The position numbers and the translations under genes were made by a program. Positions 32,746-43,385 of a stretch of 64,000 nt of DNA are shown here, in pieces; position 1 is the first letter of the stretch; the number at the start of each line of letters is the position of its first letter. Where the stretch lies: contig CM053267.1 in assembly GCA_028583415.1 (NCBI GenBank), forward strand, positions 26,088,902 through 26,152,901, in the 5' to 3' direction. Source of the stretch: Protea cynaroides (lineage: Eukaryota > Streptophyta > Magnoliopsida > Proteales > Proteaceae). The notes below the pieces were generated by a model, which had not been told where the DNA came from, made no database searches, and saw only the letters and a program-made list of their open reading frames with translations.

Positions 32746-34016
32746 TCATGAAGCTGGAGGTGATGGAGGAGGCGGTGCCTCGCGATCTCTGTCATAGTCC
32801 TTAGGATAGACTCTAGTCAACCAAGCTACCTGAGTCTGGGTCGTCTGAATACTAGCTGTTAATGCAGCCATCCGTTGATTAGACGCACGCTGAGCATCTA
32901 GAAGCTCTCCCACTCTCAAATCCGTCGCAAGCTGAGCCTCCCTGATCTCACGCAGTAATCCCATCATATCATCAGATGGTGGGCGTGAAGGACCAGCCAT
33001 GCGTGAAGGAGTCTGAGATGGACCAGTTCCAGTAGAATGTAGAGGTGATGGAGGAGGTATGGAGTCCACATCTATGTACATATGATCCTCATCCTCAGCA
33101 TCACCCCCGTGAACCCCTGCTCCAGCGGCTGCTATTGCTGCTGCCTCAGCATCTGCCACCTCTACCCAAGTACGAGGACGCACCAGAGCGTTCCTCTCAT
33201 CATTACTGACCTGAGCATCCCGCATGCCCATCCTATAGATGGCCTCCCAGTCCAGAACCGATGAGAAGGTCTTCTCCTAAATCCTCTCATCCACTAAATC
33301 AACACCTAAGCGGGTAAGTAGTGTAGTGATCAGATGTCCGTAGGGCAGGTTGCCTATCTGACCAGGCAACGTAGCACAGATCATCGTCCTCATGATAATA
33401 TAAGGGAGGGAGACAGGCTGCCTAGTGCAGATACAGTAAAGTAAGTACTGAGTCAACTGGGAGATCCTCTCATAATGTCCACTATGGGGTATCAGGTTGT
33501 GCTCGATGATCTTACAGTACACCCAAGGCTCTGGACGTAGGTTGATCGCTTTTATCTCCCTGCGATCCTCTCTGATAAGCTCACTGTCAATCTCAGCCCG
33601 CATCTCCAAGGAAAGGAACTGGGGCTCCCTGGGAGCACAGTACACTAGAGGGCCGTCATATGATATGCCCAAAAGATCAGCTAACTACTGGCAGTCAAAG
33701 GAAACCTCTACTCCTTTGACGTAACTCGTGACCCTGAGCTCCCTACCCCTCTCAGTGTCATTGTGATCTCCCACCACCTAGAGATACAATAGAACTGTCT
33801 CACCAGATCCGGATGGGTACAAGCGTCATAGGTAATCACAGGGAGCTAGCCCATGTCACCAAATGCCCTCTCTACGTCGAACAAGGCTAGACTAGCCAAG
33901 TCCACACGACGACCTACCACTACCTTCTTACGCGCATAGTGAGCATACTGAGCTTCGGCCTCGTTGGAGCAGAAGCGGACTGGGTCATGAGACCTAGGAA
34001 CCTTGGTACGAACCAT
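32746..34016 (-). pseudogene. R6 antisense gene, putative plant transposon protein family
   Basis: Reverse to R6's gag. ATG at 34016 (MVRTKVPRSHDPVRF), stop at 32746-32748. Breaks: TAG after FGDMG (about 33850), a 1-nt deletion after QFYC (about 33790), TAG in the CQ*LADLL block (about 33687), and TAG after DERI (33277). Otherwise it keeps YVKGVEVSFDC, IIEHNLIPHSGHY, YCICTRQPVSLPYII and NLPYGHLITTLL. The C-terminal part is open from 33231: an alanine-rich acidic linker, one unit of the LRVGELLDAQRAS repeat, and a proline-rich end. One repeat unit here compares with two in R4 and five in R8. Confidence 0.8.
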
Positions 34017-34021
34017 GTTAT

Positions 34022-34463
34022 CTGCCAAAACAAAGAAAAATAGATAATAGATCAGTAATGGTGAAAAACCCAAATTTTTTGGCATTATAATGGCATAAAT
34101 TGGTCTAAAGCCTCACTTTTCACCCATACTCTTGGGCAGGAGGATATACATAGGTTCTAAACTATCCTGCAAGGCTCATGCAGTTGGAAATTTAAATTTG
34201 AGAGATCAAATTTGAAGAAATTTCAATAAATTCAAAAAATATCAAAAATTAGGGTAAAAATGGAAAATTTTAAGTTTCTCCACAACCAACCGATGAAACT
34301 CAAATATTTTTGAGGGCTTTCATCCATTGGGTGACTAATAGCAAAAGCTCCCAATAAAAATGAAATTTTTACGATTGGAAAAAGTTTAATTTGAAGAAAA
34401 CGATGTAAATGGGCAAAAATCTAGTTAGAAAGCTTTAAAAACATGAAACAGTAGAGAACATAC
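34022..34463 (-). other. Antisense-gene 5'-UTR intron (R6 copy)
   Basis: Read on the minus strand: CTACAG|GTATGT ... TTTGGCAG|ATAAC then ATG. It is 442 bp, with intact consensus ends, equal in length to the R4 copy. Confidence 0.7.
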
Positions 34464-34617
34464 CTGTAGAGAAGGAGTGGTAGTCATGAACGAAGGATAG
34501 GATCACCAAACAGGTAGGGGTCGTTACTGTAGCAACTCAGAGAAATGAGTTGAGTTGGAAGACAGGAGAAAGAATGGGAAATGAATCCAAAATCGGGTTT
34601 AAAAACATGATTCTGGA

Positions 34618-34850
34618 TCGTAGGGTCGCATAATTCGACCAAAACATGCGACCCTACCTCCGACCCACCCATTGACCCTAGCCTCTCGGTGATTTGACAG
34701 AGAACTAGGGGTCGACCCTAGGGTCGGACATAAACCGACCCTACCATTGACCCTAGGCTCTTGGAAAGCTGACAGTGATTCTCAGGGTCGCATACCCCAA
34801 GGTCGCCTAATGGTCGACCCTACCATTGACCCTACGATGGAAAATATAGT
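34618..34850. promoter_or_regulatory. R6 leader with beta-type CG palindromes
   Basis: A cluster of AGGGTCGCA, GCGACCCTA, GGGTCGGAC and CGACCCTA motifs between the antisense gene's first exon (about 34500) and gag (34983), aligned with 15121-15345 in R4. Confidence 0.6.
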
Positions 34851-34982
34851 ATTTTTGTCAGAATGATCTGAAAATTTTGAAAATTATATTGATTAGTTGG
34901 TTTTTTTACTGGAAAACAACTATATTGTTTGCCTCACATGTGCTATGAATGGTTACAGGCACTACCATCATCAGAACAGAAA

Positions 34983-35236
34983 ATGGCTGGGCGAAGAGTA
35001 ATCAGACAAAGCCGTAACCCTATTCCACCACCACTACTGGTGGAGGAAGATAGCCATATACATCCTGAGACACAGGAGAATCTGAATATGGCACCGTCCG
35101 TGGTTAATGGCCAGACAAATACTACCAACTTGCCAGCCCCACCTATAGACCTGGCTACAGCCGTAATAAACTTGGCACAATAGCTGCAGCAAATACAACA
35201 GGTACAAGCTAATATGCAAGTTGCCATAGGCATGGC
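34983..35236 (+). pseudogene. R6 gag, N-terminal fragment
   Basis: It starts MAGRRVIRQSRNP, 25 bases after an acceptor-like GGTTACAG (ends 34958). TAG follows NLAQ (35181), as in R4. Similarity continues to about IGMA and stops at the copia boundary. Capsid and zinc-knuckle regions are absent. Confidence 0.85.
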
Positions 35237-37373
35237 TGGTTGGATTTGTAGGGAATGAGGAGGATAGGCACTGGCAGAAGGTCTCCCTGTTCTGGTATGG
35301 TTGGAGTTGTTACTGTTTCTTTTTGTGTTTATCAAATATGTTTTTACTCCAAAAACATATTCACGAATCCAAAGACAAAAAGTTAGCAGAAGGGATTGAT
35401 TTGAATTGATTTTGCTGATTCCACCCATTCCTACTAGAGTTTTAAAACCATGAAATTGAGCCTCATCTTTCATGCTTCATTTTTTTGGGACTCCAGCCTC
35501 ATCTTCTCCTTTTATAACCTACATTCACATTTTTAAATTAAAATAAAAAACTAAATATATATTTCAATTAAAACATTTCGAATATAGAAAGTAACAAATT
35601 ATTTAGCAATAATTATCTTGCTTAATAATAAAAGGGAATTTCTGAGAGTTCCCAAAACTTAAAATTCTATATTTATACTAATTCTCTATATAAAATATAT
35701 TTTTGGGAATTATATAGATACCCCCTCTACAGTTGAGAAAATACACATAACTATCATGTCTTTAAAATGCTACATAGACTGCCCCTCTAACAATGCTTTT
35801 ATACACTCTCACTCACACCGTTACTTACAACTTAACAGGAGAATGTCAAATTTTATTAAGATAAAAATACCTTTAATGAATGTAAAATGACCTAAATGGG
35901 TTTATTGTTAAGTTCTCTACAAAATCAAACAAACTAATCATTCCTCTTTCTTCTCCAACGAAAAGAGGCTATTCATGTTCTTCTCCAAAGAAATCGCATC
36001 TGAGAGTTCATGTTCGTTATTGCTCTCATTCTCAGCAGCTTCATTCTCACTCTCGCCATCGATCACTATGACATCCACCAACGTCTCACTTTGAATGTAA
36101 TCCAAATGAATTGAAGCTGAAATCTCCCCATCCATGACCTAAAATTTCAATTTTCTAAAATTTCCCCCTTTCTTCGTACAGATTACGATGCTATTATGCG
36201 GAGAACCAAATGCCATCAATGTTTCATTATTAGTTCTTCGGATCTCACATCCTTGATCACTAAAAATTACTCTGTAGCCCCTATCACAAAGCTAACTAAC
36301 ACTCAATAGGTTATATTTCAAACCTAAAACATAGAGAACATAATGGGATTTCACCTTCCCATTGTTGAGACTAATGCTTTATTTTCTAACAATCTTTGCA
36401 CCATTATTGTTTCCAAACTTAACTGAGCCTCTCTCATAGTGTTGAAGCTTCTGAAGCCTTTTACTATCTCCAGTCATGTGACTTGAACACCCACTTTCAA
36501 GAATCCATGGTATAAAACTGTCTTGAAAGCTATCTGTACAACCAAAAAGCTATTTTTGTTCCTTTCAATTCTATCTCTCTAAACCCAAATTCTTTTCTGT
36601 GACTGTAATTTATCAACTTGCTTCTCTTTTAGAGCCTTGCTTCCAATCCTGTCATGCTATCTCTATGGAGGTGGCATAGGGGGAAAGATGGTCTTTTAGT
36701 TCCTTGCTACATGCCTAAAGTTGTGATAGTTGTAGCACTCAACAAAATTCTCTTCAATGGGAGCAAACTGATTTCTACATTCAAATTTGACTTTTCTCAT
36801 GTTAATTTATAGGTGGCTATCTTGTGTTCAAAGGTGTTGCATTTATAGCAGTATCCCTGAAAATGAGGTCTTAGCGTTAAAGGTGCAATGTATCTCATCT
36901 ATCTCTATGGTACGTGCATTGGGATAATTTCTTCCATAAAAATTACCATGCACCACTCTCTTGCCTTGCCATGAATTTTGTCTTGGCCATGCATGGTTAG
37001 TCTTAGGGAGAGGAAATTAATTTCCTCCTTGATAAAAAATCGTAGGTTCCTTACCCTTTCCATTTTTCTTTAACAAAAGAGATGAGACTTTTCCCCTTTG
37101 AATTGTCATTCTTAAATGTCTCTCCTTTATCAAAACCAAGACTAAACTTGATATGTGATGGTCTTTGAGCATTGATATTACCATCAAGCTTGTTTCTACT
37201 TAGATGCACTGGAGTGTTACTTGGCTCTTCATGTTGAGCCAATTTTTGTTGTCTTTCAAGCTCTTCTTTATACTCAGCTACTTTTACCTTTAAAAGAGTA
37301 AACTCCTTCTCAAACTCTTCAAATTGATCAATCATAGGGGATTGTTCTTTAAGTTGAGCTTTTAAACCTGCAT
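35237..37373 (-). mobile_element. R7: Ty1/copia relic
   Basis: A minus-strand copia fragment between R6 and R8. Only gag and protease regions are recognised (36130-37335); reverse transcriptase, integrase and RNase H are missing. 35237-36130 is A+T-rich and unassigned; it may hold an LTR (TGGTTGGATTTG at 35237), but no matching second LTR is seen. An acidic open frame at 35938-36135 is not recognised. The right edge at 37373 is R8's insertion point. Confidence 0.65.
36130..37335 (-). pseudogene. R7 copia gag-protease remnant
   Basis: Read leftward: a charged coiled-coil-like stretch (QFEEFEKEFTLLKVKVAEYK) from 37335; zinc-knuckle-like CYKCNTFEHKIATY near 36840; a second one (ECYNYHNFRHVAR) near 36740; protease-like WILESGCSSHMTGDSKRL near 36500. 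The catalytic DSG of copia protease reads ESG here. Then a NGK-type stretch and an ICT end near 36180. Many stops occur. The Cys/His set plus S-S-H-M-T-G-D is diagnostic of plant copia gag-protease. Confidence 0.72.
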
Positions 37374-39706
37374 TCTAAGACCCGTATCAAACTAATCGAT
37401 CTTACCACCTTGTACCAGGTTTACTTGTCATGATCGAGCCAAGAAGACCAAGTGCGTAAAGAATCACAAGACCAGGTATGAGTTTAATCCAAAAAATAAT
37501 AAATATGAGGGTAGGGTCGCATGCCTAAACAGGTAGGGTTGACCCCACTTCAATAGAAGTCCAACCCATGAATTTCTAGTCGTAGGGTCGGATGACTAAA
37601 AAAACGTAGGGTCGACGGATTCTGCGACCCCATGTCCGACCCTACGATGACAAACAGAAACCGTAAATTAGAAAACCTTCCTAATTCAAAAGGGATTCTT
37701 TCCTAAATTCGATGGGAATTATTTTGGAGGGTTTTCCTCTATAAATAGGATGTCCCTTAGCCTCTTTCTCTCCTTTAGAACCCTAATTGAAAGTGAGAGG
37801 AAGAGAAAGAGAAGGAAGAGAAGAAGAGAAGGAAAATTAAAGGAAAAGACTAAGGAAGAGGAGGAAGTTCAGAGAAACATCTGAAACTCAGAAATTAAGG
37901 TATGAATATAATTCCCTTCATAAATTAAAAGCCTAGAATAGATTTTGAAGAAGTTAGGATTAGGAGAAACCCAAATCATCTATCTATGGACAAGTTCCAA
38001 AGGAATCCATGGAAGTAATTATCATGGGCAATGGAAAGTGTGTAAAAATCATATTTTTGAGCCATACAACAATCATTGAATGGACCATGAAAGTAAGCCA
38101 AAGGATCGAAACATGAAAGGATGGATTTTCGAATAAAAGGTCGACTAAGAATACGTGTGGTCACATGTAGGGTCAAATGATATCCGACCCAATGAGACCA
38201 CATGATCGATCACATGCCCTCAGGAAGTTCCAGGGAGGGTGTGGTTGCACGTAGGGTCGAATGGTATCCGACCCACATCCGACCCTACACCCTAGGGTCG
38301 CAGAAACTACTACCCTAGGTGTTGCACTACCTGCGACCCTACGATTTCTGTTAGTCTAAAAATATTGAAATTAATTTTAATTAAATTCTATCGACTTGTT
38401 AGGTCATTCTAGTGACTTAAAGTGAACTACAAAGCTTGAACGAGGATCTACGCTTAATCAAAGGTGAGGGAACAAGACCTAAACTAATTGACTAATAATA
38501 AACTATTTTAATTATTGAGTTTAATGCCATGAATGATTTTATACTTGTAAGCGTGCATTGTGCATTTAACATGTCATCCAATATTTTTGTTATTATTGTT
38601 CATGCATATTTAATTTCCGTTTATTTTAATATGATGGTGATGATGATGCTAGGAATATGCATGTGAATGTTTGTGTGTGGTTAGTGTACTTGATGTAAGT
38701 GGGGCATCAGGGGGAGGACGTGACATTGTGGTTCAGCCTGGTCACTAGACTCTAGCTCTATCTCTACTCAAGTATTGTCCGCTAACATCGTCATATCGCC
38801 ATTACCTTAGCAGAACTATTTCGTCGTAGGGCATCAGGGGGGACGTGACATTGTGGTTCAGCCTAGTCACCAGACCTTAGCTCTATCTCTATGGACATAT
38901 TGAGGGATGCTAGGGTGAGGCCTTGGATACACTGTTTGACATTAGGATTGGTTAGTTGCGAGCCCAGTTTTCAAGCCCTCGCCAATAGGGGCTAACGTGT
39001 TGTTATGGGTAGAGCATGAGGGGAAGTGTGATGCGGTGCGATCCTAAGCACTTTAGCTCTATCCCTATTCCATGGTGGGGTGGATGTGAACGACAATGGT
39101 GTTTGATCCATTGGGTGGGCTCACACACCCTGGGTATAGAGCTGAGGCGGCCACCGAACCTTTCTATTGCACATTGCAAACTTATGAACCAGACCAAAGA
39201 TATGAATTGAATGCATACATATGTTTGTTGCATTGTTTTGTTTACTCACTGAGCCATGATGTGTGCTTACCCTTTCGAGATGAATATTTTTAGTTGATGA
39301 TGCAGGTACAACTGTAGAAGAAAATATAAATGCTCCTATGTACGGTCAAGCTGCGGCGATGGATGCAGAAGTTATGATGGAGTCGTATGATTCGTCATGC
39401 GAGTGCAATTCATGCGTCTACGATTAGAATTTTATTGAATTATTTAAGGAAATATAATTGACTACTTTATTTTATTTTATGTCTTAGTCATTGGAGAATA
39501 ATTGGGATAATTTATTTATTTTATCATTGTTAGACTCTCAGTTCATTAATATAAAGACTTCCGCTATTATGTATTTAGTCTAATTATGTTTGTGGATGTA
39601 TATGGTTTAAGCAATTGGACACAGCTTATTTGAGATCCTGGTTGAACCGTTGGTTTATTGACGGTTCATCACACCATTCTAGATAATACAGAATTGAGGT
39701 GTGACA
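37374..39706 (+). repeat. R8 5' LTR (beta, 2333 bp)
   Basis: It begins TCTAAGACCCGTATC and ends GAGGTGTGACA. TATA box TATAAATAGG at 37740. Donor-like AAG|GTATGAA (GT at 37900) and AAAG|GTGAGGG (GT at 38464). Acceptor-like GATGATGCAG ends at 39305. Beta motifs lie at about 37510-37650 and 38150-38345. Confidence 0.92.
39305..39427 (+). CDS. LTR-embedded conserved 40-codon frame (beta, R8, intact)
   Basis: An intact frame of 40 codons plus stop: GTTVEENINAPMYGQAAAMD, then DSSCECNSCVYD. It also reads open upstream without splicing (CLPFRDEYFLVDDAG). Splicing from the donor at 38464 would instead place LRLIK before it, also in frame. Confidence 0.55.
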   Translation, partial: GTTVEENINAPMYGQAAAMDAEVMMESYDSSCECNSCVYD

Positions 39707-39709
39707 ACT

Positions 39710-39721
39710 TGGTATCAGAGC
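39710..39721 (+). other. R8 primer binding site (tRNA-Met type)
   Basis: TGGTATCAGAGC, 3 nt after the LTR end. Confidence 0.93.
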
Positions 39722-39990
39722 TCTCAGGCCCTGTCTATTAAACCAGTATACTTCCACAAAAGTTCTTGAACTGAGATAGGATAAAATTTAAAAGCTATAA
39801 TAATAACATACTATAAGCACCTATGTTCTTTGAGACAAAATTAAGAAAGAGAATAATGCATATATAAAAGGAGAAACCAGTTTCATATACATTGAATGAA
39901 AAGTAACGTATATACATATCCAAATTAGAGTACGGTCCACAATCCGGACAGTTACTCTATAGTACAAGGAAACAACTAAAGAAATATACA

Positions 39991-41426
39991 TCATGGAGCT
40001 GGAGGTGATGGAGGAGGAGGTGCCTCGCGATCACTGTCATAGTCCTCAGCATACACTCTAGTCAACCAGGCTACCTGAGTCTCGATCGTCTGGAGACTAG
40101 CTGTGAGATCGGCCATCCACAGATCAGACGCGCGCTGAGCATCTAGAAGCTCTCTTACTCTCCCATCAGTTGTGTGTTGAGTAGCTAGAAGCTCTCATAC
40201 TATCCCATCAGTCGCATGCTGAGCAGCTAGAAGCTCTCCTACTATCCCATTAGTCGCACGTTGAGCAGCTAGAAACTCTCCTACTTTCCCATCTGTCGCG
40301 CGCTGAGCATCCAGAAGCTCTTCTACTCTCAAATCAATCACGCGCTGAGACTCTCTAATCTCACGCAGTAGCCCCATCATATCAGTAGACGGTGGGTGTG
40401 AAGGACCAGCTGCATGTGAAGGAACCCGCAAGGGCCAGCTCCAGTAGAATGTAGAGGTGATGGAGGAGGTATGGCGTCTACATCCATATACATACGATCA
40501 TCATCCTCAGCATCACCCCCATGGACCCCTGCTCCTGCTACTGCTGCTGCTACCTCAGCGTCGGCTATCTCTACTCGAGTATGAGGATGCACCAGAGCGT
40601 TCATCTCATCATAACTGACCTGAGCATCCCGTATACCCATCTTACAGATGGCCTCCCAATCAAGATCCGATGAGAAGGTCTTCTCTTGAATCCTCTCGTC
40701 TACTAAATCAACTTATAGGCGGTTGAGCAGTGTAGTGATCAGACGCCCGTAGGGCAGGTTGCCTATCTGACATGGCAGCGTAGCGCAGATCATCGTCCTC
40801 ATGATGATATAAGGAAAGCAGTTAGGCTGCCTAGTGCAAATGCAGTAGAGAATATACTGAGTCAACTGGGAGATCCTATCATAGTGTTTACTCTGGGGAA
40901 TCAAGTTGTGCTGGATGATCTTGCAGTACACTCAAGGCTCTGGCCGTAGGTTGATCGCCTTCATCTCCCAGCGATCACTTCTAAGGAGTTGACTATCAAT
41001 CTTAGCATGCATCTCCAAGGATAAGAACTGGGGTTCCTTAGGAGCACAGCACACCAAAGGACCGTTATTTGATATGCCCAAAAGATCAGCCAACTGCTGG
41101 CAGTCAAATGAAACCCTCACACCTTTGACGTAGCTAGTGATCCTGAGCTCCCTACCCCTCTCTGCGTAATTGCGATCCCCCACTACCTGGAGATTGCAAT
41201 AGAACTGCTTCACCAAATCAGGATGAGTACAAGCCTCATAGGTGATCACAAGAAGCCAGCCCATGTCACCAAAAGCACCCTCCACGTTGAACAAGGCTAG
41301 ACTGGCCAAGTTCACACAGCGACCCCCTTCTACTTTCTTACGCTCATAGTGGGCATACTGAGCCTCTGCCTCATTGGAGCGGAAACGAATAGGGTCATGA
41401 GCTCTAGGAATCTTAGTGCGAGCCAT
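39991..41426 (-). pseudogene. R8 antisense gene, putative plant transposon protein family, expanded repeat
   Basis: Reverse to R8's gag-pol; ATG at 41426 (MARTKIPRAHDPIRFRSNEA), stop at 39991-39993. The first 165 codons are open: FGDMGWLLVITYEA, SYVKGVRVSFDCQQLADLLG. A stop follows at about 40932, then IIQHNLIPQSKHY, YCICTRQPNCFPYII and NLPYGRLITTLL to 40713. The acidic, alanine-rich linker is at 40640-40450. A C-terminal tandem array of five 14-residue units (LLDAQRATDGKVGE type) has one TAG (about 40193). The array suggests a variable helical or coiled-coil tail. Same family and layout as the R3, R4 and R6 copies. Confidence 0.8.
40143..40352. repeat. 42-bp tandem repeat in R8 antisense gene (5 units)
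   Basis: Units begin CTAGAAG-type at 40143, 40185, 40227, 40269 and 40311, exactly 42 bp apart, so the reading frame is kept. R4 has two units (13373, 13415); R6 has one. Confidence 0.88.
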
Positions 41427-41431
41427 ACTAT

Positions 41432-41851
41432 TTGTAAAGACACAGAAAAACAAACAAGATATTTGTTATGGTGAAAAATTCAAAATTTCAGCATTATAAC
41501 GGCATGAATTGGTCAAAAGCCTCACATTTCACCTAAACAACTGGGCAGGAGGACTTACATAGGTTTCAAACCATCCTGCAAAGCTCATACAGTTGGAAAT
41601 TTGAAGAAATTCCAATAAATTGCAAAAATCTCAAAAATTAGGTCAAAAATGGAAAATTTTAAGTTTCTCGATAACCAACCGATGAAACTCAAATATTTTT
41701 TAGGGCCTTCGTCCATTGGGTAGCCAATAGCAAATGCCCCTAATAAAAATTAAATTTTTACAGTTATAAAAGTTTAATTTGAATAAAACGATGTAAAAGG
41801 AGAAAAACCTAGTTTTGAAAGCTTAAAAATGATAAACAGTAGAGAGCATAC
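41432..41851 (-). other. Antisense-gene 5'-UTR intron (R8 copy, acceptor mutated)
   Basis: On the minus strand the donor TTCAG|GTATGC is intact, but the acceptor AG seen in R4 and R6 is AA here (C to T at 41432 on the plus strand). About 420 bp. An alternative AG lies in AATAG, just before the ATG. Confidence 0.6.
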
Positions 41852-42002
41852 CTGAAGAGACAGAGCGGGAGTCGTGAGCGGAAGAAATAATCACCAAATA
41901 CTAGGGGTCGATACTGTAGCAACTCAGGGGAAGTGAGTTGAGTTGGTTGGAAGAAGAAAGAATGGGAAATGAATCCAAAATCGGGTTTAAAAACCTAATT
42001 TT

Positions 42003-42210
42003 GGATCGTAGGGTCGCAGAATTCGACCAAAAGGTGCGACCCTGTGACTGACCCTACCATCAACCCTAGGCTCTTGGTGATCTGACAGAGAACCACGGGT
42101 CAGACCTAGGGTCGGACATATACCGACTCTACCATCGACCCTAGGCTCTCGGTAAGCTGACAGTGTTCTTAGGGTCGCATACCCTAGGGTCGCATAAGGA
42201 TCGACCCTAC
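42003..42210. promoter_or_regulatory. R8 leader with beta-type CG palindromes
   Basis: The same motif cluster as 15121-15345, ending at a deletion junction (42210) that removes the gag start and the acceptor-like site present in R4 and R6. Confidence 0.6.
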
Positions 42211-42221
42211 CTATGGAATGG

Positions 42222-43316
42222 GACACCGCAGTAATGAATCTGGTACAACAGTTACAGCACATGCAGTAGGTGCAAGCTAATATGCAAGCGGTTATGGGAA
42301 TGATGTTTCAAGCTGCACATGCTACACCTATGCCGACCAGACAAGCTAGTACAACACCAGGGGGTAACAACACAGTACCCCAAGCACCTCAAACGCCAGC
42401 TGCACAGGCTCCGATACTGAATCCTGAGGTAGTTCAAGGTAATTACCAGTATCCACCACCTATGTAGGGGTCTACGCTCAGAATCAGCTGGACCATTCCC
42501 GACTGATCGAGCATTTTCTGAAGATGAAGCCCAAAGAATATAATGGTAAACCAGCTGATCCTTTGTGGCCAGCACATTGGATCGACGAAATGGAGGGAAA
42601 TTTTATGATGATGACAGTTAATGAAGAAAAGAAAGTACTGTGTGCAACCTTCATGCTGAAAGGCGATGCACACCACTGGTGGAAGTCCACACGGACTTAT
42701 CTGTTAACAAAGCACGCCCAATTGACCTGGGCTATATATAAGGATGCATTCTTTGAGAAGTACTTTCCCAGAAGTTTCAGAGATTCTATGGAGAGAGAGT
42801 TCCTGAGTCTATATCAGGGCCAGATGACTGTGGATGCATACCAACAGCGTTATGAGGAGCTGTTTTTCTTTGCACCCGCTAGCATGCAAGAGGAAGATGC
42901 AAAGACCTGAAGGTTAGTCATGGGACTTAGGGGAAGCATCCGTGAGCATGCTTTGGGTCTGGAAAAGAAAATTTACAATGAAGCAGTACAGATTGCTCGA
43001 GTAATTGAATCGAGCCAGAAGGAGAGCTATTTTGCTCAAAATAGGGGTATCAAGAGGCCAAATGGAAATTTTTCTAACGGAGGGAACACCAAGACATTCA
43101 AACCCTTTTGTACTCAAGGCTTCAATGCTGCAGCCGAGACTACTTTAGTAGCCCAACCGCAACAAAAGAAAAATAATGAAGGGGTAAAATGCTATAACTG
43201 CAATCAAATTGGGCATTTTTCAAGGGAGTGTCCTAAGTCCAGAAAGCAGCTACAACAAGGAAGGGTTTATGCTGTTACATCCGAGGATGTTGCCGCATCG
43301 CCTGATGTGGTCACAG
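42222..43316 (+). pseudogene. R8 gag, N-terminus deleted
   Basis: Gag relic entering at DTAVMNL; roughly the first 55 codons, including the ATG, are deleted with the end of the leader. TAG occurs at about 42267, a 1-nt deletion at about 42465, and TGA after EEDAKT (42908). The capsid-like region (HHWWKSTRTYLLTKHAQLTW, TVDAYQQRYEELFFF) and the zinc knuckle CYNCNQIGHFSREC (about 43193-43230) are intact. It ends DVVTG at 43316. Confidence 0.9.
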
Positions 43317-43385
43317 GTATGACCTGAACCTTTCATTTTGTGTTACATTGTGTAAGCATGTAGACTAAATTAAAACAAATCACAG
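43317..43385 (+). other. R8 candidate gag-pol intron (69 nt)
   Basis: GTATGACC to AAATCACAG, with TAGACTAA upstream of the acceptor. Removal joins DVVT to GIVPI (phase 1). Retention ends the protein at GMT-stop. Confidence 0.65.

Larger units (their letters stand above)
31273..35236 (+). mobile_element. R6: truncated beta-family element
   Basis: A plus-strand beta element with a rearranged 5' LTR (31273-32398), primer site, antisense gene, leader and the first 85 or so codons of gag. It breaks at about 35236, where a copia relic begins. Pol and the 3' LTR are absent from the window. It should be a sister of R4 and R8. Confidence 0.85.

Noticed and set aside
32489..32749. Minus-strand frame with an Ile-Tyr repeat
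   Set aside because: It is a translation of the (TA)n microsatellite at 32603-32673.
35938..36135. Acidic 65-codon minus-strand frame as a separate gene
   Set aside because: It has no recognisable domain and sits in a decayed copia relic; only the open frame supports it.
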